The position numbers and the translations under genes are program-made. Below, in pieces: positions 46,640 to 58,447 of a stretch of 64,000 nucleotides of DNA. Within the stretch, counting starts at the first letter, position 1. Every line of letters begins with the position of its first letter. The notes beneath the pieces are model-generated. The model saw only the letters and a program-made list of their open reading frames with translations, did no database searches and was not told the origin of the DNA. This DNA comes from Mallotus nudiflorus (Eukaryota > Streptophyta > Magnoliopsida > Malpighiales > Euphorbiaceae): NCBI GenBank assembly GCA_947683625.1, contig CANTUR010000281.1:1192001-1256000 (forward strand). The letters run 5' to 3'.

Positions 46640-47938
46640 TTATGGATTTTATTATTGAGATTGTACTTTATTATGAAAACCAAATATCTAGAATTATGTT
46701 ACTTCCCTTGATTATTCATCAGGGTGTTTGCCATGCAGAGTGGTATTCTGATGAGCAATTAGCATTTGTTATTTTGCATGTTCTCATTGTTGTGTTGGTT
46801 CCTTTCACCTTTTTTATTCTCTTTTATTTTCCCTGCATAAAATCCACAAATTAATATGTTCTATTTCAGGGAAAGAAATTTTATCAAAATGTAATGTTGT
46901 TATTTTGCACTCCCTTTTTATTGTGGTGATTATGCCTCTAATCATAAAGGTCATGATACTCTACCATTAGAGTTATGGCTTTGGGCTGCGTTTGTATTTC
47001 TACCATTCCATTGATGCTATAATGAAGGGCTTTATTCCTCTTCTTGACATCTCCTACAAAAAAAATATTTAAGTGTTAAATGTCTTATTTCATGCATAGA
47101 GAAGTTTTCAGAGTTGTTTATCTCAGTTTTAGAGTGCATTCTTCCCTTTTAAGGGTCGAGCACATGCATCGCTAACATGTTGTACCTTCTCATCACTGCA
47201 TTCCACACCTTATACTTCTGCTCTGATTGGTGAGGAGTTGATAGAGGCTTTTTAGGGATTTAATGCCCTATCTTTTTCTTGAGGATTCTCATGGTTATCA
47301 AAGGTATAATCAGAAGCATCTCTTATAGCAAATTCTCATTGACTCATTTAAGGTATGCTTGTCTTTTATTACTTCTCTTGTTGAGGCTCCTGGTAATATT
47401 CCAAATGATGCTCTGGATGAAGCTATAGAGATGGATGATGAGTCTGAGGAGCTTGAGCATCCTATTTAGCCTCTTAATGTTACTAGGATGAGGCTTCTCT
47501 AAGTACTTTTGTTCTTGTTGAATAAGCCCATAAAGCATCAGATTCATTTTGATAGCATCACTCTTTCTATTTTTCACCCTTTTAGACTCTGACTACTTTC
47601 CTACACTTTTAAAATACTAATCTTAAATGTTAGTAGTAGAGTATTCATACAAACTTGTCTAGACTTAAAAAATTTTATTATACAAGGTAAGTATTTCATA
47701 ACGAATATATGCATGCTATGTATGATATGCATGATCCTAATAGGTTTTTTGTTTGGAGTAGAGTTATGCTTATAACTCAGAGTGTAAAAATGTAGTGCTT
47801 CATCAGCAGCTTGCAAACTTAAGCATTGAATGCTTTGATGTTAGTACTTCTGATGTTAAAGCTTTTGATATAGATAGCCGGACAGATAACCAGGCTAGTG
47901 ATTCGAATCTATAACTTGAGATTGAAGCTTATGATTGA
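46640..47938 (+). pseudogene. Possible antisense extra ORF of C1, function not recognised
   Basis: Plus-strand coding-like segments lie opposite to gag: 46642-46854 (with 'GVCHAEWYSDEQLAF'), 47170-47340 ('STPYTSALIGEELIEAF', then stops at Gln-like positions), 47390-47590 ('EAPGNIPNDALDEAIEMDDE' and 'IHFDSITLSIFHPF') and 47790-47938 ('HQQLANLSIECFDVSTSDVK' to a TGA stop). Splice-like joins could connect them, but I do not recognise a domain. Position and orientation equal those of the PMD gene in E and the extra ORF in A. It could also be decayed non-coding DNA. Confidence 0.4.
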
Positions 47939-49079
47939 CTGATGTATTATTAAACTTTTCTTTTATTTCTACTTTTGTTGTATGATAACTTATGTATTTG
48001 TATGCTTTTAATTTACTTCTTTTTGCCTTAGAATCCTTATACTAACTTTAACACTTCTATATTGTATCTTTAATCTTTGAATATAAATTTATTATTTTAC
48101 CTTAAGCTCTTTGCATTTTATTTTGCCACTAAAGTTATTTTGCCCCCAGTTTCTAATAATTTTCCTTGACAAAGATGGTTACACTAGGGTCATCAGTATT
48201 CTTTAGGGAATAGAGCTAATCACACACCTCTTATTCTAGTTAGATTTTATCAACGCCTTTATATAACTAATGTTATTAATCCAACCCCATTAGTTAGGAT
48301 CTTATGCATTAAAGATACAAAGGTGTAAGTGAACTAACTAAAAGGAGTTCTTGATACTGAAATTAACTAGACTTGCTCCTATTGGAAGTTAAAGTATGTA
48401 ATCATTAACTTGTGTAATATGTGTTCTCTTATTTTGCTTACATGCTTTAACCTTTTTTTCTGCATCACATCTTTATCATCAGTGTGTTCATCCTTATTCA
48501 TCATCACTCTTACTATTAATTTCAAGGGTTATCCTTTAAGGCAAGATTTCCTAGACAAGATGAAAGATTTATAGCTTCAAAGGTTTCTTAAGCAGAATAT
48601 AAGGTTTGATGTTGTGCTGTAATTGATGATAGTTGCAAGACAAGAGTTGCAATGCAAGTTTTTGAGACACCTAAATTCTTTATGTATAAAAGGACACTAG
48701 ACTTAGAAATAAAATCATAAAAGGTGGGCAAAAAGATAAGACATAACAATAATAGTGATTTTATAGTTTGGATTATGTTTTGTCTTTCTATTCAAATACT
48801 TATGCAAGATGATAAATATGACTATACAATGTTTGAATAAAAATTTCAGATTCAATTTTACTTATTCATTAAGGCAAAAATGAGAACATTCATTACATCA
48901 CATAACATAACTCATGCTATCAGCTAGGCCTTTTAAATTTTCTCACTAATTGTTTTTCTCTTATTTTTACCTGACTATCCTTTTATGATTTCTTCTTTTT
49001 TTCTTCTCTTTTCTCACTTTTTCTTTTTTATCATTCTTTTTAATTTTTCCCTCAAATTTTCTATCTTTAGAAGTTGCAT
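47939..49079. other. C1 interior without recognisable pol
   Basis: This is where RT, RNase H and integrase would be expected. No YxDD, HHCC or DDE motif could be found in either strand. A deletion is inferred. Confidence 0.5.
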
Positions 49080-49260
49080 CATGTGATATATGGATGTTCT
49101 TTAAAATTTTTCCCATGCTAAATGAATATAATTAGATCGAATTTATGTCAAACATATAGCTGCAATCGATATCATAATGCGTAGCACTATCAGGACACAC
49201 ATTACATAAGTAAGCATGATTAGAATTTATATCATCAATCAATAAAACAAAATTTCTAAA
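49080..49260 (-). pseudogene. C1 remnant of the protease-RT linker
   Basis: The minus strand reads 'NSNHAYLCNVCPDSATHYDI' followed by 'DINSI', parallel to 'SNFSYLLDVFPDGSVHCIDK' in E (36083-36577). This shows that C1 once had a gag-pol of the same type. Confidence 0.6.
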
Positions 49261-49800
49261 GAAATTAAAATGTTATTTAAAGAAAATAATAAGAAAATTT
49301 ATTGTCTATCTAAATGCTACGGATGCTAAATCTCAAGGGAACTGTCCTTCAGGTGGCTAACATAGCAACTATTCTTACATTTTCTCATCCTTATTGTCTC
49401 ATACCAGGTTCTTAATGATTTGATCTTTGAATATCTCAATCCTAGGAACATCCACATCATGCACATTAATAGATTCCTCTATACTAAGGTAGGACTTCCT
49501 ATGTCCTTTTTTTATAAACTCTCCTTCAGTGATTTTGTTTTGTTTCCATTATTCTATACTTCCACTCTATATGTTTCTTTCTTGTCTAGTAGCTTCTCAT
49601 CATTCCTCTAGGTGTAATTGACTCAAAGGGAATGTCAAATGAAGGTATTTTAATGTAAAACACCTTATAGCCAAATTTTCCTAACAAATCTTTAACTCCT
49701 TTTTGTGGCTACTTAGGAGTCAAAGGTTCCATAATCTTCTTTACATCATTAGGGGCATCTAAAAACTTTTCATCAGTTTAAAGGTTTATGTTCTCAAAAG
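49261..49800 (-). other. C1 polyprotein region, decayed
   Basis: A coding-like stretch lies between the linker remnant and the gag zinc knuckle. The protease would be expected here but its motifs are not readable. Confidence 0.35.
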
Positions 49801-50791
49801 AGCTTAGTACTTCATCCTCACTAACTCTTGAATTGATCATTATAATAGTCGCGAGGTTGGACATTTTGGTAGTTTGGGAAAGGATTATTTCTCATACTTG
49901 GGCTTTTAGGGTATGTAGTCTTTCCAGAGTCTATAAGGTTTTAGATTTCATTTTTCAAGCAGATGCAAGTGTCTATGGAATGACCAGTAACTTTTTGTAA
50001 TTTGCAAATAACTATTCGGGTCATATATTAGGAAATTTGGGTTTGGCAGTTTGGAAAAGGTGAGGGGTCTGAGCAAGCTCTTTTGCATTAAGTGGTTTAA
50101 GACTTATGATAAGGGTTGGTTGAAATTAAAGAATCTCCTTGGTTGTTAGACAATATGCACTTCCATAACTCGGCTAGTGCTTCCTTGTTGTGTGCCCCCA
50201 ATTGGATAGTTTTTTGCTCTAGTAGTTTTAAAGCTTTTTTCCTTTTCACTCTCTATCTCTTCATCTTACAATGCATTGTTATAAAGGTCCTTAAATGATA
50301 TAAGATTCATAATATGAAGCCTCTCAACCAAATTAGGAGATACATTACAGACAATCATCCTAACTTGATTTTTTTAGCCAACTTATTTTTTATTAATCCT
50401 GTCTTATTTATGAATCTAGTAAGAAAATCAAAGGATGATTCCTTTGGTTTTTATTTAGTCAATTCCAGATCCCTGATGGATACTTCTAGCTTAATGTTAT
50501 GGTCATATTGTTTTAGGAAAATAGTACATAGTTCTCTCCAGTAAGCTCTAACAGACTTCTCTAATCTATAATACCGGTTTACAGTAATACCCTCTAAGGA
50601 TAGTATAAAAAACTTTGTGACAACATATAATAGAGCTTTAGTAGTGCTCATAGTTGTTATGTATTGACTCAGATGGATCTTTGGGTCTCCTGAACCATTG
50701 AATTTCTACAATTAAGGCATTTTGAACTTATCGGGCAACTTGTCACCTTCCATGCATAGTATATCATCAAAGTCGAATGAGTAACCTATGC
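49800..50791 (-). pseudogene. C1 gag, 3' part
   Basis: The minus strand shows 'EGDKLPDKFKMP' near 50720-50755, 'FNGSGDPKIHLSQYI' near 50665-50705 and an open 66-codon piece (50451-50651). A zinc-knuckle-like 'KVTGHSIDTCICLKNEI' lies near 49940-50000, of the CxxxGHxxxxC type, and 'NLIDSG' follows. The upstream half of gag lies beyond C2 at 54532. Stops again replace Gln. Confidence 0.75.
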
Positions 50792-50796
50792 TTTGT

Positions 50797-53015
50797 TATA
50801 GACGATGGGGTTTAGCGCGGATCTAAGATTTTAGCAATCGCAACACTATTTGAGCTCAGGGCTCTAAAGAACACACTATCATATCATAGAAATATAATGT
50901 GGAGATAAAGAGTCACCACCCAAGGATAATAACTGGGACAATTCAAAGGTGGTGATAACTCGATTCTCTAAAAAAAAGTTAGCACCATAACAAGGAGATT
51001 TTGGATACGGAATACCAACTTCTTTCAGTTTTGCGTTCATTCAAAATTAGTTTATTAATTACTAATTTATTTTCTAATTACATACAATTTCATATAAACC
51101 CTAATATGCCATTCATCTAACTTCAAGGCAATTGGTTAATGAAAAGTATATAAACAATGCATTCATTCAAAAGCATACAATCCCTAAATTAGTCTAATAT
51201 ATATTGATTTTAATTAAATAGACTAAGTCTACATGTTTTAATTTACAATTGAGCCTAAAAAGCTAATGGACCTAATTCCTACTCAATTTTAATTAATTGA
51301 ACCTAAGTCTATTTATTTTAATTCTAAAAATATGCCTAAATCTATAAATTATGAAGTATTTAAATTAGTGGGTCTAGTTCTATATGTTTTAATTTTAAGG
51401 TGGTATTAAATCTACAAATTATGGAAAAGTCTTTAAGTTAATGGGCTATATTTAATTAATTTTAATTAAATCTAAATGAGCCTACGTCTAAATTAACCTA
51501 AATAAGCCTAAGTTTATTTTAAGCTAATTAAAACCTAAAACCATTTTTAAAAGCCTATTAATTAAATGAGTTATAGCCTAACATGGGCTTGAGGTCCAAA
51601 ACAAATAAATATAAGGAAAAGCCTAAAAAAACATAAAGAAAAAAAAAAACAAATCAAATAAGCAATTAAAATTACTTCTTCTAAAAAACCTAAATTGATT
51701 TCATGTAACCTAAAATTAATCTACTGCCTCATTGATTTGAATTAGAATTTTTACCAAATGAATCTAATTACTAACCAATTTTAAATGCAGAAAAAATAAA
51801 GGGTTTCACTGTTCCTACTACTGGGGCTATTACAATTCCTACGTATGTAAATTAAAACTAATTAATTACATACCCAAATAAAACCAAATAAATAATAAAA
51901 TAAGAACACAAAAAACACATAATAAAAATAAAATTTAAAATTTATGTGAAATAGCTACATGATCTAAATTCATGGCATTTCATGGATTGAATTACTTCAA
52001 TCACTTCAGGCAAGCCATCCCACTATTAAAATAAAAAACATAAAAAAAACAAAGAAAATAAAAAAAATGGTTAGAAAGTAATTTAAAATAAAAATGAAAA
52101 TCAAATAAAAATAAAAAAGAAAAGAAGAAAAGGATGAAGTGCGATGTTGTATTGATTTGCTCCTCATAGTATTTGATCACCGTGTTGAATAGGATATGTC
52201 AGTTTAATTTTTTCTTCTTTGGCTTAAACTGCATTCATAATACAAGGACCCTACTTTTTTTTTTTTTTGAAAGAATAGAATGTGAAAGAAGAATTTTGTA
52301 AAATCTCTCTCTGCCTTTTTTGTTTTTTTGTTTTTATTTTTTTTTTGGCAGGAAGAAGAAGAGCAGGACGAAGAAAAAGCTCTCTGTGATATTTTTTTTT
52401 AGTCGAGAGCCCCTCAATGAAATCCCCATAGCATTTTTTATTGAAGGAAGTCGCATAACCTCCTTTGATTTTCCAAAATCACAGGGCATTATTTAAGAAA
52501 AATATTTTATTTCTTTTTTTGATCAAAAATCTTTTATTTATCTGATAAAACAATATGATAAATGTACATTTATCTTCTTTTAATTTTCAAATATTGTTTT
52601 TGACCAATCAAAATGCCAATAAAAAAATTTTCAAAAATAAAAACAATTGAAAATTCAATGCAGGACCAATCAAAATAGCGCAATTCCGATCGGAATTCTA
52701 GATTTTCGATCTAAAATTTAGAATTTTGATTAAAATTGTAGATTTCCAATCGAAAATATAGAATTCCGATATGAAATCTATAATTTCAATAGGTAATCTT
52801 CCCTTTTTAAAACTTTTAATTACCAAATGACCCTTGAAAGAATAAAAACTTTTCAATTAACTCCTAAAGAAAACATTACAATTAAGCCCTTAAAAAAATG
52901 CTATTAAGCCTTGAGATTGATAAATCAATAATCACATACCTATTTGCAATAAATTTTCATCGTTGGAGTCCTCTGTCACATCCACACTCAACTATCTCAA
53001 AATTGGGTGCTTACA
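50797..53015 (-). mobile_element. C2 3' LTR, 2219 bp
   Basis: Plus-strand ends 'tatagacgatgggg' (TG decayed to TA) and 'aattgggtgcttaca'. It aligns with both C1 LTRs. A private segment near 52640-52800 with repeated 'gatttccgat/gaattccgat' motifs is not evident in the C1 copies. Confidence 0.88.
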
Positions 53016-53149
53016 GTTGGACCCCCTTTATTGCTATTTGCTTGACAAATTATGGCAAAGTGAATAAGTACATAATTTTAAAGCAAAGAGTTAAAACACT
53101 TACTTGTGTGCCATGACTATGCATAACACTATGTAGGGTTGAATTTAAT

Positions 53150-53615
53150 TTAAGGAACACTAGAATTCCTATAGAATTTCTAGCTGTGATGTTATCACTG
53201 TATTCAATGAATAACGATTGACACTGTGTTCAGTGCGTTTTGAAAATAGACTATAGTTTTGGTAGAACATATAGCAGTGATGATATCACTATGTTCAGTG
53301 AATAGTAATTGACACTATATTCAATGTATTTTGAAAATAGGCTATAGTTCCGGTGGAACATATAGCAGTCATGCTATCACTATGTTTAGTGAATAACAAT
53401 CGACAGTATGTTCAATGCATTTTAAAAATAGGCTATAATTCTTGTGGAACATATAGTAATGATGTTATCACTGTGTTTAGTGAATAGTGATTAACACTGT
53501 GTTCAGTGCATAAAACAGGCTATAGTTCCGGTGGAACATATAATGATGATGTTATCATTGTGTTTAGTGAATAGTGATTGACACAGTGTTCATTGCATTT
53601 TGAAAATAGGCTATC
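53150..53615 (-). repeat. C2 91-bp tandem array, about five units
   Basis: Units contain 'gctatagttccggtggaaca' and then 'tatagcagt(g)atg', 'tatcactgtgtt(c)agtgaat' and 'cattttgaaaatag'. The step is 91 bp in the best-kept unit. No equally clear copy is seen in C1. Confidence 0.85.
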
Positions 53616-53870
53616 ATCCCTATGGGACATTTAGCAAGTGATTTTCATTATATTCCCTATGGGACATTTAGTGATTGTGATTTTCACTATATTCCTTATA
53701 TGACATCTAGTGATTGTGATTTTCATTATATTCCTTATGGGACATCTAGTGATTGTGATTTTCATTATATTCCCTATGGGACGTCTAGTGATTGTAATTT
53801 TTACTATATTACTTATGGGACATCTAATGATTGTGATGCTATAACTACTGTACAATGTCTAGCTAGTCAT
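53616..53870 (-). repeat. C2 39-bp tandem array, about six units
   Basis: Units 'ttcattatattccctatggg' plus 'acatctagtgattgtgatt', step 39 bp. The open frame 53622-53960 (repeated 'DCDFHYIPYGTSS') is a by-product of a period divisible by three. Confidence 0.9.
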
Positions 53871-54332
53871 GATCATGCTATTGGTCCTATGAAGCATCTA
53901 GCAAAAAGAGTGTACAAACATGCTCTAGGTCTTATGGAGCATCTAGCAAATTTTTTTTGAAAGTGTATTATGTCAGCATGATGAATGTACAAAAGTACGT
54001 TATAATTTTGAAATTTTATGAGAAAATTCATCACTTTATCATGAGATAGCGTGTACTCATTGAATCTCACTAATCTTGATTTCATGGCTATCATTTATTT
54101 GCCATTTGTAAAGGTCAAAGATATTATTAACCATCTTATGCTGAGAGCATATTTTTTACTAAATGAAGAACTTCCATACCTAATTTCAAAGAGAATTTGC
54201 TATACAAAACTCATGGAATTTGAGTATAAAAAAAAACAAATTCTGAGCATTAAAATAGTCTTTAAGTTATTAATATGCTTTTCTTCCTTATCAGAGTATT
54301 CCCTTGCCTTTTTGATATTATTCAAAGTGGAT

Positions 54333-54526
54333 ACCAAATGGCCCTTGAAAGAATCAAAACTTTTCAATTAGGTCCCTAAATAAAACATTACAATTAAGCC
54401 CTTAAAAAATGCAATTAAGCCTTGAGATTGATAAATCAATAACCATAGACCTATTTGCAATAAATTTTCATCATTGGCATCGTTTGTCGTATCCACACTC
54501 AAATATTATGAAAATGGGTGCTTACA
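54333..54526 (-). mobile_element. C2 5' LTR, terminal 194 bp
   Basis: From 'accaaatggcccttgaaag' to 'aatgggtgcttaca', matching 52822-53015. The rest of this LTR is deleted. Confidence 0.85.
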
Positions 54527-54531
54527 CTTGT

Positions 54532-55080
54532 CCTCTCATCAGCTCTTCCATCTTGGACATTTTTTGAGTCAGTGCTTGCATATGCTTGGACTCAAGGTCT
54601 TAAACTAGCTTAGGTGATTCTTTCTTAGTTTTCTCTACAATGTAGTTCTTAACATCTTTAAATTTTATTTCCACAGTAGGTATATTCCTAACAACATTTA
54701 GTGGTGGTTCACCAACATTATCATTATTAACAGGTGGATCATCTATAACAAGTGGGACAACAGTAACAGGTGGTATGGCAGTAGTAGTGTAAGTGGCGAT
54801 GCTAACCCAACTAAGGCTTATCTCAATTCATTTTGAATCATGGCCCTCAGGTCATTCATCAAAGCTCACTTAATGTCCTCTAGGGTCCAGTTTCCTACCT
54901 ATTGTTGTTCTAATTCTTTATGTTTGAGTTGGTGTAGCTTTTAAGTAAAGTGAGTTGATAGGGTTCTTTTCCAAACTGCGAAGGATCTCTTTAGCTATCA
55001 ATTTTGGACTCAAATAAGTTCTCGCTAATATGCCACTACTCTATTTTCAAACATAGGAAGACCTAAATGAATCTATAATG
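54532..55080 (-). pseudogene. C1 gag, 5' part
   Basis: The minus strand encodes a Pro/Val-rich stretch 'PPVTVVPLVIDDPPVNNDN', then 'NIPTVEIKFKDVKNYIVEKT' and a helical 'LESKHMQALTQKMSKMEELM' that ends at the C2 insertion. It is the N-terminal, poorly conserved part of gag ahead of the capsid-like domain at 50700. The start codon is not fixed. Confidence 0.65.
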
Positions 55081-55809
55081 GCTAAAAATACAGTGTTAGT
55101 ATGATGCATATATGCATAATGCACGTGTTAAATAATAAGTAACAAGTTAAAGCAAGATTTAAATCTTCCAACCTTATTCCTCCCACACACAAATTCAATA
55201 GCGAGTTTCTGTTCTTAGGATTTTTGGCTTTGGCCTTAATATCAACAAGAGATATCAAGAACCAATATGCATGCCAAATCTCTTAAAGCAGTAAATGCAT
55301 AGAAATAGTATTTCGAGGTATAAAAGTTTAGCCCAATCTTTATTTGCCTAAATGGGCTTTTAATGTATAGGGTTAGGCCTTTATAGATAAAAATGCCTTA
55401 TGGCAATAGTCACAAGCAATTTAGGTAAATCTAGGGGAAGTTACTGGGCCACTACATGAGTTGAGTTCAATGGAAAAGTTAAGATTCCCTTAGTAAAATG
55501 CCTTCTTTTAAGACTTGAGTTGCAGGCTAAGGTAAGAGGGGCCTAGCATCCTTTGTAAACTCAAGAGAATACTAACCCCTTTTAAGACTTGGGTTATAAA
55601 CTCTAGTAAGATAAGCCCGACAATCTCTCTTGAACCGAGTTAAGGCTAAGAGTGACAGTTAGACAATCTATAATCCTATGAAGCTAATGGAATCATGGAA
55701 CCATAAACTAATTCCATCGGCTAATAGAGACATGTAAAATGAATGCAAGAATAAAATAATAATAAATAAAATAATTCTAAGGAATATAAGTAGAATAAAT
55801 ATCTCTTAT
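55081..55809 (-). other. C1 leader
   Basis: Between gag and the primer site. It shares 'agactctagtaagataagcc'-type elements (55587-55617) with the leader of E (40507-40600), supporting common ancestry. No ORF. Confidence 0.5.
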
Positions 55810-55827
55810 CTCTAGTGGAGTTGCCAC
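55810..55827 (-). other. C1 primer binding site, degenerate
   Basis: The minus strand reads gTGGCAACTCCACTAGAGA next to the LTR end, two to five changes from the site of E. Confidence 0.7.
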
Positions 55828-57893
55828 TGTAGATGGCAGGGTTTAGTGCATGTCCAAGATTTAGCAATCGTGATACTGTTTGAGCTCAGGGCTCTAGAGA
55901 GCACACTACTACATCATAAACACATAGTGTGAAGATGAGGAGTCGCCACCCAAGGTAATAATTGGGACAATTCAAAAGTGGTGGTAACTTAATTCTCTAA
56001 AAAAAAGTTACCACCACAGCCGAGAGATTCTGGATATGGAATACCAACTTCTTTTAATCTTATATTCATTTAGAATTACCTTATTAATTGCTAAATTATT
56101 CTCTAATTACATGCAATTTCAAATAAATCCTAATATGTCATTCATCTGACTTTAAGATAACTAGTTATGAAAAAGCACATAAGAACTGCATTCACATAAG
56201 GTGCAACATCACTAAATTAGTCTAATATACTTAGCTTTTAATTAAATTTAGATAATTCTACATGCTTTTATTTACAAGTGAAATAGAAAACTAAAGGTGA
56301 GCCTACATTTTAATTAAATTAATGAGGCTAAGTCTACCATTTTAATTCTAAAGATAGTGGGCCTAAGTTTACTAATTTTTTGCAAATAAGTTGGATTGGA
56401 TTGGATGAATTAATGGACCTAGTTCTAATTAATTTTTAATTTAAATAAAATGATCCTAATCTATTTATTTTAAAAGAAATACTTTAATGGGCTGAGCTAA
56501 GTCTAATAAATTTTAATTAAATTAAAAATGGCCTAAGTCTAAATTAAGCTAACGGGCCTAAATTTATTTTAAGTTAATTAAACATTAAAAAAAAAAGTTT
56601 TAAAAGGCTTATTTATGATTAGTGAATTTAACCTACACGTGAGTTTGAGGCCCAAAACAAATAAAAAAACATAAAAATAAGCCCAAATAACAATCAAACA
56701 TATTCTAACCCTAACTTAATTTATATGCAACATAAATTAATTTAAAGTTACCATTGATTTTATTAAGATTTTACCAAATTTAATTTAATTTACTAATTAA
56801 TTTTAAGGTGCAGTAAAGTAAAAAATTTACTATTCCCACCACTAGGGTTATTACAATGATCTACAAATAAAAATTAAAATTAGAATTAATACAACCAAAA
56901 AAAAATTAATAATGACAAACTATAAAGAATTAAAATAATACAAAAAATACAAAATAACAAGAAAAACTACATGTTATGTCACCCACAGTGTGTTTATATT
57001 ACCCCACCCATCATGAAAATAAAAATAAACCAATAAAAATTAGTTAATGAATGATTGAAAAATAATAAACAAAAATCAAATAAAAAATCAAAATCAAAAT
57101 AAAAAAAGAAGGAGATGAAGATTTGAAAATGAGATACAATATTGGTTTCCCGCAGAAGATGATTACCACTTATGGAAGTCTATGGCTTTTTTGTGTTGTC
57201 TATGAGTTTTTAATTTTTATTTGATTTGATTGATGGCCAAGAACTAAAAAATACCTAAAAAATAAAGAAGGATGAGTGTGTTTTGGCTCACGATAAAGAA
57301 TTAGAAAGACAGAAAAATAAAAAGCCTCATACCCTCCTTATGAAAAGAAATCTCTTTATTTATAAAAAAGAATAAGATAATAATAAAAATCAAATAAAAT
57401 CAAACAAATCTAATCCTAACAATTTGATAAATCTAAATTATCAGGAATTATGATGAAATTATACAACTAGATAACAAATAACTAAATAAAAACAATTCAA
57501 TTTCGCGAATTGGCCAAGCCAATTTGCTCATTAACAAATAAAATGGACCTTATGCCACGACAATGTGTGGCCATTCGGCCACTTTGGGCCATTGGCCCAT
57601 TCTTGGCGGCCACACCTTTTTTTTTTTTTTGTAAATTTTTTTGAATTCCTTACGTTTATTTTTTTGAATTCTCTCTTTTTTTTTATTGTCTTTTGAAAAT
57701 TTAATTTTGTATTTTTTGAAAATTTATTTTTTTGAAAAATTAAATATAATTTAAAAATAGGTTCTAAAAAAAATTTATAATTTAATTCAAAACCAATAAA
57801 TCAAATTTAATAAATTTAATTTTACAATCAATTTTCATCATTGAGTCTTCTATCACATCTCTACTCAAAATCATTCAAAATTAGATACTTACA
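55828..57893 (-). mobile_element. C1 5' LTR, 2066 bp
   Basis: Plus-strand ends 'tgtagatggcaggg' and 'ttagatacttaca'. It is uninterrupted and shows the empty site of element E at 55953-55962. Followed by the second ATAGG copy. Confidence 0.9.
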
Positions 57894-57898
57894 ATAGG

Positions 57899-58059
57899 CC
57901 TATCACGATACATGATATTCAAAGGACCCCCATATTTATATAGCAAGTTTAGAGGACTCATAACTAAACGGGAGTTAGTAACCAAATGGCTTAAGCCATT
58001 TTGGTATAAAGCAAACCTATTGTCTCATTTAATAGAAAACCAATGTTACAAAGGCCAAG
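57899..58059. other. No gene recognised
   Basis: Target DNA between C1 and the TRIM. It includes 'aaatggcttaagccatttt', a short palindrome at 57984-58002. Confidence 0.4.
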
Positions 58060-58447
58060 TATCACAAGACCATTACCTTCTTTCCAAAAAATTAGCCTAT
58101 TAGGATGTGCAGCCTTCACATTTATAAGTCCACATTTATAAGCCAAAGACCTCCCCCACATCTTTCCAATGTTGAATTTGTGACATTCTACCACCCGATT
58201 GTGCAACGCCCTCGTTGCACCGGCTCCTTACCTAAGGGAGAAGAGGGACCCATCCGGTCCGAACCTACCTCGATCCTAGTATCTCTCGTGAAGGCCTCAC
58301 ATTGGAGAAGAGTAGGATTGACTCTAATACCACTTGTCACAAGACCATTACTCTCTCCCTAAAAAGACTAGCCTATTAGGATGTGCAGCGTCCATATTTA
58401 TAAGCTCAAGACCTCTCTCACAATTTTTTAATGTGAGATTTGTGACA
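58060..58447 (-). mobile_element. TRIM (terminal-repeat retrotransposon in miniature), 388 bp
   Basis: Direct repeats at 58060-58185 and 58335-58447 share 'cacaagaccattac', 'agcctattaggatgtgcagc' and 'tttgtgaca'. On the minus strand they begin TGTCACAAAT and end TTGTGACA. Directly inside the 5' LTR the minus strand reads TGGTATTAGAG, one change from TGGTATCAGAG, the initiator-tRNA-Met primer site. The other side has a purine-rich 'cgggtggtagaa' tract. The 149-bp interior has no coding capacity. TRIMs are moved by enzymes of larger elements. No 5-bp duplication was found (CCAAG against CATGA). Confidence 0.85.

Larger units (their letters stand above)
50797..54526 (-). mobile_element. C2: C-family element with large internal deletion, nested in C1 gag
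   Basis: The left LTR is complete (50797-53015). The 3' untranslated part with tandem arrays follows (53016 to about 54332), joined directly to the last 194 bp of the other LTR (54333-54526). The target duplication is TTTGT (50792-50796) against CTTGT (54527-54531), one C-to-T difference. The gag codons on both sides continue in one frame across the target site, which confirms the insertion. The internal junction falls at 'ggataccaaatgg', where the body (compare 'gtggataccatt' at 46314) and the LTR ('taccaaatgacc' at 52821) share 'tacca', as expected of microhomology-mediated deletion. Confidence 0.88.
24932..57893 (-). mobile_element. LTR retrotransposon C1, opened by two nested insertions
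   Basis: A perfect 5-bp duplication ATAGG lies at 24927-24931 and 57894-57898. The LTRs end TG...CA: the 3' LTR is 24932-25064 plus 42553-44519 (split by element E), and the 5' LTR is 55828-57893. The body is 44520-50791 plus 54527-55827 (split by C2). Without the insertions it would be about 11.7 kb. It keeps gag and a gag-pol linker, but RT, RNase H and integrase are not found between 47940 and 49080, so C1 is a non-autonomous deletion derivative related to E. It also carries tandem arrays and a possible antisense ORF between the former pol and the 3' LTR. Confidence 0.88.

Noticed and set aside
53622..53960. 112-codon ORF as a real gene
   Set aside because: Same cause, the C2 39-bp array. 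The opposite frame is open too (53631-53855).
58188..58334. 5S-like (Cassandra) content of the TRIM
   Set aside because: No 5S rRNA promoter or body motif is visible. Only the PBS and polypurine tract are recognisable.
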